Positions 1 through 11,030 of a DNA stretch of 64,000 nucleotides are shown one piece after another. The notes below the pieces were generated by a model. The model made no database searches. It saw nothing but the letters and a program-made list of their open reading frames with translations, and was not told the origin of the DNA. The number at the start of each line of letters is the position of its first letter. Within the stretch, counting starts at the first letter, position 1. The stretch covers positions 18,647,489 to 18,711,488 of the forward strand of contig NC_026655.2 of the NCBI RefSeq assembly GCF_000004075.3, read 5' to 3'. A program made the position numbers and the translations under genes. The DNA is from Cucumis sativus (taxonomy: Eukaryota; Streptophyta; Magnoliopsida; Cucurbitales; Cucurbitaceae).

Positions 1-483
1 TTCACAACGAATCACATTGAGAAACTTGACTCTGCATTGCTTCGAAGTGGGAGAATGGATATGCATATATTCATGAGTTACTGTTCCTTCTCTGCATTGA
101 AAATACTTCTGAAAAATTACTTAAATTACGAAGAAGACGACCTAGACTCCATTGTTTTGAACGAAATCAAAGACGTGATCGACAAGGCGAAGATGACGCC
201 GGCGGATGTGAGTGAGCTTCTTATAAAGAATCGTCGATGTAAAAACAGAGCAGTGACCGAGCTGTTAGAGACATTGAAATCAAAAGCAGAAAAAAATGAG
301 AAAAATAGTGGAGAATTAAGGAAAAAAGAAATGGGTTTAGAGGAAGAAGAAGAACAAGAGAAGAGAACTTTGGATAGTCCCAAAGAAGGGTCTGAATTTG
401 AGGAAGAAGAAGAAGATTGCAGGAAAGAAACAGAAGAAGAAGAAGATGATGATCATGAAAAAAACAACAATTTCATTCAGTAA
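1..483 (+). CDS. AAA-ATPase, BCS1/AATP1-type, C-terminal end (5' partial)
   Basis: The reading frame is open from base 1 and ends at TAA 481-483, giving 160 residues; the start lies outside the window. The first residues, FTTNHIEKLDSALLRSGRMD, match the second-region-of-homology and arginine-finger segment of plant BCS1-like AAA-ATPases. The family form is usually xALLRPGRMD; here the proline is serine. Next comes the alpha-helical lid region with MTPADVSELLIKNRR, which is characteristic of the clade. The last 70 or so residues are a highly charged tail with several runs of Glu and Asp. Known members are membrane-anchored ATPases of mitochondria or ER with roles in stress and development. The exact paralogue and location cannot be told from this fragment. 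The family assignment is firm; the resemblance to At5g57480/At4g25835 is recalled. Confidence 0.9.
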   Translation, partial: FTTNHIEKLDSALLRSGRMDMHIFMSYCSFSALKILLKNYLNYEEDDLDSIVLNEIKDVIDKAKMTPADVSELLIKNRRCKNRAVTELLETLKSKAEKNEKNSGELRKKEMGLEEEEEQEKRTLDSPKEGSEFEEEEEDCRKETEEEEDDDHEKNNNFIQ

Positions 484-3400
484 TAAAAATTGGTAAAATT
501 CACTTTCTATTTTCCTCCCTTTTTTCTTCCTTTTTGTGACTGAAAAGAAGTGAAAAGTTCAAAAGAAAAAAGGATTTTTTCTTTTCTTTTACTGTGGAGA
601 GAAAAATCAAGATCTATGAAATCAATTTGGATCCAATCCTAATTAACATGCTTACAAGATCTATTAAATAATGAAATTTATATTACGTCATCATTTATAT
701 ATGAATATATATAATGCAATTTTGATAAATGGATATTGCTCAATGAGTTGGTTTTTGGTGTTAAATTTGTTTGCTAGTTTATGTAATTTGCCACTAAAGA
801 CTCTAGAGGAAAGGCATTGGAAGTTTGTGATTTAACACATGGATCCCAATGCAAATATGAGAAGTGGGGGGTCTCAATAATTAATACTCTTTTGTAATTT
901 GTGCCCATATGATTGAGAATAAATGTTGAATTTTTTTTAAAACAAACAAATTTTTATTACAAATAACTACATAATCAGTGAGTGAGTTGGTTATTATAAT
1001 TTGAAGAAATTTGTATCTACAATTTGCTCCTTTAATTATTGGGTTAATGCATAATGATTGAGAGAGAAATAAAATAATATCTAATCCAATCTATTGAGAT
1101 TGATGGGTAAATTGATTATTAGAATACGGACTTGAGAAGAAAAAAAAAAGAAAAGAAAAGAAAATTCTTGTTTTGATTTTCTTATGTTTAGTGTTTTTAA
1201 AAGCTATCAAATCATATAAGTAATTGGTGGTTTTTATTTTGAGCCAAAAAAGGGGAGAATAAAGGGTGGTGGATGCCCAAGTACTTTAATTCAATTAATA
1301 TTGGGAAATAAATATTAATGCTATGATTTGAAAATTGGTCATTCCTTTTGGTTATTTTTTCATGATTTGAGAATTTGTGGAGTGTTTTTGTTTCCACGTC
1401 CCTCAAGTGTTCTTGTCGATTTGTTGTTGGTTCTTCACTTCTTTTCCTTTTTCTTTCTTATAATGATCTTATTTTATATAATATACTAATAAGATATAGA
1501 TTGGGACAAAAACATTCTTAGGACCCGTAAACGTCTTGTTACACTATATACTATTTTGTAATCTTTAATTAATTGCAATCAACATATGATATGACTATAG
1601 TGCACCTTTAAATGTTATAAACCATTGAATCATTTTTTGATGTTAAACTTTCATAAAAGTAGCAATTTAGTACTAAAATGTTAAGGTATAGGAATAGTGT
1701 ATGATATGCTTAATACTTTGAATGAATAAAAGTAAAGTGGGTTAAAAATTGAAAAGAGAAAGTGAGTCATAATATTATAGAATGAGTCACTTATTTTAGT
1801 TTATGAAAGAAAAGTAAAGCGAAGGTTTTACATAATAAAAGGTAGAGAGTGATGTAAACATGAAAAGGCTATGTGGATGGATAAGATAGGTGAGGGGAGG
1901 GGTAATAAGGTAAATAAAGAAAAGAAGGAATTAAATAGATAAATAAAATTGGGGGTTGAAATTGAAAAGAAGAAAGTGGAGATTTTGATATTGATATTGA
2001 TTTTGGTGGGTAATGAAAAAGAGGGATTTAGATGCCAAAAAAAGGAGGAGTTTATTATAAGAAGAGATGAGTTGAGTTTTTTTTTCTTTTTTTTTTTTTA
2101 TAATGAGAAACAAAAAGTTATTGAAAAATTACAAAATTACAAAATTACAAAATAGAATTAATAAAAAAGGAATTCTTTAGGTGTTGATATTGACGTTTTG
2201 AGTTAATGAGAAAAGGAAAGATTTCATGGGTTGAGTTGAGTAGATCTTCCGCCTACGTGGTGACAGCTGACATCTGACTCATCTCTCTTTGCCTTTTTCT
2301 CCCTTTTCCATCTTCTCTTCTTTTTCTCTAATCTCCCTTATATTCTAAAGATTTCATTTTAGAATGCCCTTATAGGGAGGGATTAGGACAATACATTCAA
2401 TATTTTAATCAAATCCATAATTAAAATGTTTCTAATTACGGTTTACATGGATGTAGCATGTGACATCTGCCACTATATTTTTATTAATACCTTCTTCTAC
2501 TACTCTCAAAAACACTTTATATTTATAATATGAAATTGGGACCATTATTTCTCTTGCAATTTAACTTTTAAATTACCTAATAATTTCTTCATGTTTTATA
2601 AACTCATAAATATTATTAATTATCATCAATTGAGTCCCACCCATTTTTCTAACCTCAGATTTTCAAAAGGAAAAAAAACAGAAACAATAAAATCACTAAT
2701 GATATTTTTGCACAAAGGTTGTACTTTTCATATATATTATAGAATTGAGGCTATATTACATGTGCAAAATTTCACAACCTTTTATACTCACACCAATCTT
2801 TTTAATTATATTACCAAATGGATTGGTCTAAACGTCATTAAAATTCACGAGTTTAATAAAATAACTCAAATAGAAGGAATTGAGTTCATGATCCTCTATC
2901 CATATTTGGACTAATCCGTGATTAATGATAGTCTATTTAAAATTTGTTATTTTGGTAACATCCAAATATTGTAGGAAAAAATGGGTTGTAGTTGTGGACA
3001 CCTACGTTATGATTGCTTATAGGTCTCCAAATTTTTAATCTTATGTTCAGTACATTCTTATTGCTTCCGTATTGAATAGATTCTATAATCTAATCAATTT
3101 TTTTAAAAAAATTAAATGTTGTATTATACATGTAATTTATTTTTGTGTCTAGTAAATGCTCCAACTATCCAACTAATTTTCTAAACAAATATTGACACAA
3201 TTATTACTTCATCGTTAGCTATAGTTTGGTTAAGTATGATTCATTTAAAGATCGTTTAAAGAAGCAAGAAATTAGGGATGGTGATACATGTTTTTAGTGG
3301 TGGGATGAATACGTCAATTTCTTGACTAGTGGAATTCGCATCTTCTACTTTGTATTTGAGTTAAACACAATGTTGTTCAAGCCTTCTGCTGCTAACATTT

Positions 3401-4667
3401 TCATGGTGATTATAGTGTTTTGTTAATTAGGTCCATAGTCTCACTCTATGCTATAGATGATATAATTGGTTTTTGGATTGCAAAATAATATTATGAAAAG
3501 GGGAGGAACAGGGTTTGGATAGAGAAAGATCTTATAAAATCTGAGCAGATAGCAAAAGACATAAATCATTATGATTAAACCAAAGAGAAAAGAAGAGAAA
3601 ATTTTGAGAATTGGCCCTAAAGAATAAACCACAAAGCAAAGCCGTACAAAGAAGAAGAAGATGATGATGATTCATATAGTTTAGACATTGTCAAATGTAA
3701 TATATATATATATGAATAGATAAAAGAGAGAATTAATGTGATTTGGCAGAAGCCACGTTGCATTTTTTGAGTTCAAATGTGTGAAGTAAGTGAGAAGGCG
3801 ATGATAATAATAATAAGGTTCATTTTCATTGAGACATTAAAACAAACACTTTGTGAGAGCCACAACCATTGAAGGCCCATATGCTTTTTTCCACCAACAT
3901 TTGAACCCATTTTCTTTACCTACTTCAATTATGACCTATTATTCTTCTTCTTATTAATTCAACTCATTTTCTTCTTAAAACCCCACACCACACCACACCC
4001 CCCTAGAATCACTATCAAAATTCTCTACTCCCTTTCTCATCTTCTCTTATTCTTATCCTTCACTTCACATGCTACTAATTTGATAGTCAAACTTGAAAAT
4101 TTATCGATGTTTCTCTAAGATAAACAATTCTTAAATTTAGGTATTATATGTCCGAGTGAGTTCGAATGAAATCAAATATCCATTGTCATCGTTCAAACTT
4201 GCAAAATTCTTTGAAATTCTTCATTTTATTTCATTGAAATTCAAATATGACAAAATGTTAAAGATGTTGTCAAGTTAATCGTGAAGTGTGTCGGACGAGC
4301 ACCAATAGGACATTATAAAGCAATAAAGAATTAAAGTTAGGATAATGGCAAGTGGCAGTTGCAAAGTGGTATTGGATTAAAGGAAAATATAGGTATGAAT
4401 TTGGACAGTTTCTGTTTATATTATTATTAATTATAGTGCTTAAAATTGACAGAACTGGACAATCTCCATTTTTAGAATCTCTAACTTTTTTTTTTATTTA
4501 TTTAAAAAAAGTGATAAATTAATTAATTAATTAGTTAAAAAATAACTAAGGTTTGTTGTGTTGTAGTGAGATGAGAAGTGTAATTGAGACATAGACTTAC
4601 ACTATGGGTTTGTCAAAAGGGAAAAACCCAAGTTGGAAAGTTTGTTTCTTTTCTAACCCTAAACAAA

Positions 4668-5036
4668 TGTTATATCAGACTAAAATTCAATTATGTTATA
4701 AAACAAGAATAAATAAGTTAGATAAAGAGAATGAAGCAACCAAACAGAATAAATAGGAAATGGAGGATGTAAAGAACAATTGAATTCAATTGTGGTGTAT
4801 CTTACAAAGGCACCATCACATACCTCTATTTATAGGACATGTCATGATATGAGTGTTACACTATATGGAATTCAATGGAACGAAAGTTACAACATGGGTT
4901 AAAGGGATAGTTATAGGAATATTGGTAACATCTCGTAGGTTATGAATATCTACATAATTATATTTACAATAAATTAAATATGTTTTACGTATTGGTATTG
5001 TTAATTACATGTGTTTTCCATATATACTAACCAACA
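4668..5036 (-). mobile_element. Probable solo LTR of a Copia-like retrotransposon (minus orientation)
   Basis: The 369-bp segment begins TG and ends CA, with TGTTA at one end and CCAACA at the other. Read on the minus strand it has the layout of a small LTR: TGTTGG start, then a TATA box in the context CCTATAAATAGAGG, then a putative R-U5 part containing a 16-bp perfect palindrome (4777-4792). I see no polypurine tract, primer binding site or coding region next to it, so it would be a solo LTR. The flanking 5-mers (acaaa and atatc) do not match, so the ends are tentative. It could also be another repeat class. Confidence 0.4.
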
Positions 5037-6047
5037 ATATCCATGTTTGAATCCATAAACAAAAGTTGCAATTCAATCGACGAGTGAGGGTGATCATTAA
5101 CGATAACTGTAAATTTGAAAAAATCCACGGTATTAAGTACATGTAATCAAAACAAAATTAAATTACGTTTGTGATTGCAATTCATTATAATTGATCTATT
5201 AATGAAATTTAATTAGTGTTACACCAAATTTTATTTTTTATATGACTTTTGAAATTTAATACTTTAGTTTCATTGAGAGATTTGAACTACAGACTTTTTA
5301 ATCTTCAACAAATGCTAGTTGTGCTAAGTACTTTTTAACTACTTCTATCTTATCTAAAATTTAGTCACGTAAAAGTAAATGAGCTATAAATGAAATGAAA
5401 TGTAAAAAAGAAGACAGTCCTTCCACTAATAACACAAGAGCTATGGTGAAAAACCCAAGTTTTCAATCCTTGTCCCTTTCTAAACCAAAGTTTCCTCCCA
5501 ACAACTCTATAAAAAGCAATGGTAGAAGCTCATGAAGGAATGAATTGTGCTTTTCCTTACAACAAAACTATATCATTGATAAAATATATTGAATCATCAA
5601 AGAGGTACAAAAAAGACCCATTAAAGGAGGTACCCAAAAGATGTTTCCAATTTACATTAAGGGAAATTAAAACTATAGCTATTGAAATCTCTAGAAACTC
5701 CTTTGAATTAGGATCTATCCATCTTTCCCCTGGCTTGCATTTCATTCTCTTAATTTCTTCTCAAATCTTCTACAAAACAAATGCATATGTAATCTTCTCA
5801 TCCAAAATCAAGGAAATTTATACTACAAAATCCAATAACGTACGATTTTGTGATCTTGATCTTCCTCTCCGTTACATCCAAACAAAAATAGCCCACCAAT
5901 AACCATAAACAATATCTCTCCATCTTCAAACGCTTTAACAACAACACGCAAGGATTTATCTCTCTTACATTTAAACACATACACACATCAATCTTGAACT
6001 TTAGTAATCGTATATGGTAGAATATTAACGTTACATCATCGTTGTAA

Positions 6048-6110
6048 TAAGCCCAATGAGGCCCAACTCTCAATTTGGAGAAATTGGATCCAAAATTATC
6101 GGGCTTAGCC
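6048..6110. promoter_or_regulatory. Cluster of site II (TGGGCC/T) motifs
   Basis: AAGCCCAATGAGGCCCAA near 6050 and a CGGGCTTAG motif near 6101 place several TGGGCY-type cores within 60 bases. Such site II elements bind TCP factors in promoters of plant housekeeping genes. The cluster precedes the syntaxin-like gene, but by more than 1 kb, so the assignment to that gene is uncertain. Confidence 0.35.
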
Positions 6111-7403
6111 GAGGAAAAGCATATGACACCACACTATACATAATTTAATTAAATTATAATAAAGTTTATAACTATTAAAGTTTATTATAAATAGTAATTC
6201 ACACCATTCATCTTCATAACCTACCTACGTTACAACATTCCATAATCTTCTCTTAAATTCTATATTGGCTTTGTAAGAGTGGTGTGTATTAGGAAGACCA
6301 GACCAATTTAAACTCAAAGGATAGCTAAATTTTAATACTATACAATGCAACAAAAATAACTAAATTTACGAATAATTTATACTATTTGTCAAGCACAAGA
6401 GAATACCTCACACAAGAATCACACTAAACGTTTTTTCTTTTTTTTTTTCCTAAATTAATGCAAAGTAACAGTTAGGATTTTTCTATCCAACAACGTGTCT
6501 AAATCATGAGCTTATACCCATGGTTAAAAATGGTTAGACATTATAGTATTAAATTCAACTTAAATTTGTATCATTTAAGGTGTTATGTTAATATCTACTT
6601 AAAAATATTATTTATTTCTCATAAATTTAACGAGAGATTGAAAAAACATGAAAAATAAAGAAATGAATATTGGTAGCTTTTTGGTCAAAATTTGTGATTG
6701 TTATTTTCAACCCCATATTTTGATATGATTAATTATTTTATAAAGGAAAAAGGAAAGAAAAAGAAAAGATGAATAAAATAATTAGCTGACTCATTACCGA
6801 ACCCCATGAGTCATAGAGAGAAAGAAAATGGGAAATATTTCATAATATATTGAAACTTAGTTTAATAATGAATTGAGTAATATAATTGAGAAAAAAGGGT
6901 GACCGTAAACTGCCCGAAAGGATAGGGCAGCTCGATCTTCGTTTCTTGTCGTCTTTCCTCTCCACCAACCGACGCCATCTTTGATGTTTCTCTTTTTTAC
7001 AGATGGATTTCCGCATCACCGCACACGGAGCTCATCCAACGGTCATGGTGAGATCAAGAAAGTATAATGGCCAATTAGAATTTTACACGTCATGAGAATG
7101 GAGGAATATACGTATGGCGGAATGCAGCGGCTTAAAACTTCCAACTTCTGCAAATAAGGAAGGGAAAAGGAAAGGGAAAGGGGAGGGAAAGGAAAGGAAG
7201 AAGAAGGAATCGCTTTTACGTATCTTTTCTCTTTCTCGATTCTCTGTTTAATCTTATTAACAGAGGAGAGGGAAAGAGGGAGTGAAGATTACGATTTCGC
7301 TTCCTCTTCCTCTTTTTCCTTTTTCATTCGTCCATTGATTGATTCATCGTTCTTCTCCAACGAGCTGCGATCTTGTTGCGTTATTCGTGCTCTCTGGTTT
7401 GAC

Positions 7404-10400
7404 ATGTCGGTTGCACGGAGTTTTGATTTGTGGCAGAAAGATGCTTTCTTTTCCGCCGCTGAGGAGGTGCAAGAATCGGCTGACATGTGAGTTTCGTTTT
7501 AGCTTCTAGGGTTTGGGCGATTTGAGCATGAATTTCTCTGTTTGTATTTTTGATTGATCTTATTTGCTTTTCAATGCGTGAAATTCTCCGTTTTTTTTTT
7601 CCTTCTATCACGTGGGTATGATTCCTGATTCCGGATTTTGGGATTTTCCCTTTCAACGATGTGAAGAATTTATTAGTGGTCTTGACGTATAAAAGACGCT
7701 GGTTTTATGGCTTTTGTACCAATAAGTTTGCCAACGGTGTCCTCGTTCTCGCATTTTCTTTCCTATGTGTCCTTGTTTTGATTTTATTGGTTTAGGGTTA
7801 TACCTTGAAATCTGTTTGTTATGTTGTTGAGAGAGGGAAGACAGGAAGTGGAAAGGGGAAATAGGATGTGAGATAGTTTTAGTGATTTTGGTAAAACTGA
7901 TGATTTGATTATGATATTTCATCAGCACAAAATGTTGGAGAGGAGGATGGTTAAGCAATTGGATACGTTGCAGACTAGCTCAAGACATTTCCTTAATGTA
8001 TTTCATCTTAGTACCGTGGGTATTTGATGTTGATAGAAGATGAAACGATGAGCACCCTGCAGAGAGAACAGATAGTCTGGTTTTTCAGATATTCCTGTGA
8101 AGGATTGTCGCTATTGAAGTTTTGTTAAAAGCCTTATCTTGTGTTTTAGGGTGGAATTGTTCTGCTTATGGATGCAGGCGGAGAGTTTAAATCACGATTT
8201 GTGGTATGCCCTTTCTTATCAAGGGTTAACGTTGCTATGGCAGAGTTTGAGTCTGTATGTAGTTCAGAGATTGAGATTTGGGAAATGATGATGGAATCTC
8301 TTAAGGGTCCTCTTTCTTCGGAGGGAAAGACCAATTACTTTGGAAGATTAATTTCTTTGGCCTTTTGTGGTTTGTTTGGTAAAGGGATAGGAATACATTC
8401 GTAGGGGTTGATAAGGTGTGGGATAATATTTGGAATTTGACACATTTCAGTGCTTTTCATGGTGGCTCTTAATTTAAATTTCTTTCATAAATATCCTTTA
8501 CTTTTGGTTTTAAATGTTTAAGGTTCTTTTATGTACTATCCACTCTGGTTGGACGTTTTTGGGCCTCTCTGTATTCTTCATTTGTCTTTATCAGAGTTCC
8601 TTGTATATTTGTATCAATACACATCTCACTAATCACGATTCAAATTCTCTGATCAACACAAACTACTACAAACAAACTCAAAACATAAACGATCCTAAAT
8701 TCTTAATGAGAGTATTACAAAACAGAAATTATTTGCCCTGCATCTGTAAGGTTGAGTTTGATATTGGTTGCCCCTTTCTTAAAAATCACTTTGTTCGATA
8801 AAATCATGTCGTAATATTGTTAAATTCTTATTCTTTCTACTAGGATCAAATTTTGATGTTTAATTTTCTCACTTTTCTTCTATCTAAATGCCAGATTGGA
8901 ATCCACATACAGGACATGGTTAAGAGAGAAAAGAACAAAGTCAATGGTAGAAAATTTGGATGAATTCACCAGGGAGTTGCGAACTGCACTGGGAACAGCC
9001 AAATGGCAGGTGACTAATATTCTGTACGTAAATTACTTCATTTTTGTTTTCGAAGTAGAGTATCTCAGACCTTCCTACCCCTTCTGTTGACAACTATGAC
9101 ACAAATTTATTTTTCTTAATTTTTATTCTTCTGTATGACATTCCAGTTAAGTGATAGAGTCTGGTTTTCTCCTTTGATGTCTTGGTCCTTGTTCTTTTTG
9201 CATTAATACTTATGCCTGTCATCTCTGGATGCAAGTTTAGTTGGAAGAGTTTGAGAAGGCTGTAAGATTGAGCCATAGAAAACATGGGGATGCTACTAAG
9301 CTGGAAAGACATAGGCAATTTATTGATGCCATTGAAAACCAGATATTCTGCGTCGAGGCATCATTACGTGAATATTTTATCGAGGAAGGCAAGCAACCAC
9401 TTAAATGGGTAAACCTTAATGAGGAGGAACGTGATGATTTAGCTGCATTTCTCACTGGGACAACACCTACTATACGAGGTCCAAAAGATGAACACTCGGA
9501 ACCTGTATCTTCTTATGAAGAATCTATTCATGAGACTTGTAACAGAAGACGAGAAGCAAGCAGTAACCAGAGCAGCTTAGATATTAGTGATAAAGTTGAA
9601 GAAATTCAAAATGCACAGTTTGTCATGAAACTTCAAGATAATGAAATTTCACGTTCAAGGGATGAAGTTGTATGCCATACAGAAAGGACAACCAATGGTA
9701 GAAGAGTGTGGAGTTCACCTAACTTCGATACTTTGACAATTGTTATTCCTGATGAAGATGAACGGAGAAACCCAATGCCAATGGTGGAGCCCACACCTAA
9801 AGAAAAAGGATCCAGAACAAACCTCTGGAGGCAAACTGGAAGGGAGTTTCTTCCAGCAAAAATTGCGGGTCATGTATGCAGTCAGGTGAATTTTTTCTTG
9901 CTTCTCGAAAAGTAATATTGCACTCAACCATGGTAATAAATACTAAATGACAAACGTTCACAAGCATGAAAAGTGAACATTAATAATGTTTCACCATTGG
10001 GAATAACACCATGTGTTTTATTTGAATGTGACTGTGATGGAAAATCTCTCAACACTAATAGATCTTCATATTTTGGTTTTGCCAGCTCTATTCTAGGTTT
10101 CTGGTTCGCAGACAATTCCAGAGTTCAAGGAATATGCAGCGTGGTTGCTCAGTTCAACTTACACTTGCTCTGATGCTAACAATTTTCTTATTGGGTAAGA
10201 AGCCAGAGCATGCAACTTGAAAGTGGAGTTTAATTAACATAGTGAGGATGATGAACAGATACTGTTACTAAGCATATAAATTTTTTATACGCGTAATGTA
10301 TGTGAGAAAAACCTTTCAAGAGATATGTGGAGTTTCATCGTGGTACTAAAAAATCTTGATATCACTCTAGATTGCTTTTTTCAAGCTTCAGATATGGGAG

Positions 10401-11030
10401 TCCAATGTGACCTTGAATGTGATATGTTTTATAGGTTTTAGAAATGTGTTATTGAATTCTAAAAATGTGAGAGTGGAAGTCTCATGCATTAAATGCTTCA
10501 GGATATTAAAAAATCTTGTCAATCTAACCTAAATGAGTTTCAGATCACTTTTAGTGCAATGCATTTTAATATCACGATAGAACATTTCTATTCAGTTCAT
10601 GTAAGGACATTTTGCTTATATTTGGGGAAAATATTAAAGGACGGTTCTGTCAGGCATCAACTTTGCCATTTTTCTAGTCATTTGTCTTTACTACCAACTA
10701 GTAACACAGTTTTAAGAATAATTCAGATGAACTCAGCTTGTACATGCCATATTGGGTGTCTTTTCTTTCTTTTTTCTTTTTCTGGTCAAGAGTGGATTAA
10801 TATCTTATGGGTCTCTCTCTCTTATTTACCTTTTCAATGCTATTATGGACCTTGTCAATTTGAAAATTCTTATTTTCTTTGTTTAAAGTTTTTCAAAATA
10901 TAATATGAAATTTTGGATGACCTTGATTTAATTGTAGTTGCATGAACTAATCTATGTTCTCAGTTGTGGTATTTTTCTTATCTGGTTTTTCTCCTCTTGT
11001 GCAGTGCCCTTTGTACTTTATTCAACTTGA
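7404..11030 (+). CDS. Syntaxin-6/SYP6-like N-terminal domain protein with C-terminal membrane anchor
   Basis: Five exons, all with GT-AG junctions that keep the frame: 7404-7486, 8895-9009, 9241-9885, 10086-10194 and 11005-11030, giving 325 residues. Residues 1 to about 105 (FDLWQKDAFFSAAEEVQESAD, then LESTYRTW and TALGTAKWQLEEFEKAV) match the syntaxin-6 N-terminal three-helix domain of SYP61-type SNAREs; in such proteins it regulates TGN/endosome fusion. Residues about 110-280 are polar and look disordered. The chain ends with a basic patch (LVRRQFQSSRNMQRG) and a single tail-anchor segment at about 303-323, then a very short luminal end. I see no heptad-repeat Qc-SNARE helix with a central glutamine before the anchor. 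It is therefore a SNARE relative rather than a proven fusogen, as in plant proteins annotated only as syntaxin/t-SNARE family. The last coding exon has just 26 bases. A further 3'UTR intron (about 11062-12462) is possible because CAG|GTACCT is followed far downstream by TTGTATGCAG. Confidence 0.85.

Larger units (their letters stand above)
484..6900. other. Intergenic region between AAA-ATPase and syntaxin-like gene
   Basis: I see no convincing gene in these 6.4 kb. The sequence is AT-rich with poly-A and poly-T tracts and a GAA/GAT microsatellite near 3645-3672. A probable solo LTR lies at 4668-5036, and a reversed tRNA-like box (GAGATTTGAAC type) near 5276-5300 suggests an old SINE remnant. 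A small cluster of TGGGCC/T (site II) motifs in both orientations lies near 6048-6110, about 1.3 kb before the next start codon. An open frame at 5519-5902 starts with ATG but resembles no protein I know. Confidence 0.6.

Noticed and set aside
5519-5902. 127-residue open frame beginning with ATG after a CTATAAAAAG sequence
   Set aside because: The protein has no recognisable domain, the region looks like repeat-derived sequence, and a minus-strand frame of similar quality overlaps it. I do not call it a gene.
8168-8404. 78-residue open frame between exons 1 and 2 of the syntaxin-like gene
   Set aside because: It lies inside a GT-AG intron whose flanking exons join in frame to a conserved domain. 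No similarity seen.
10493-10903. 136-residue open frame in the syntaxin-like gene
   Set aside because: It falls wholly in intron 4, and its Phe/Leu-rich composition reflects intron T-richness.
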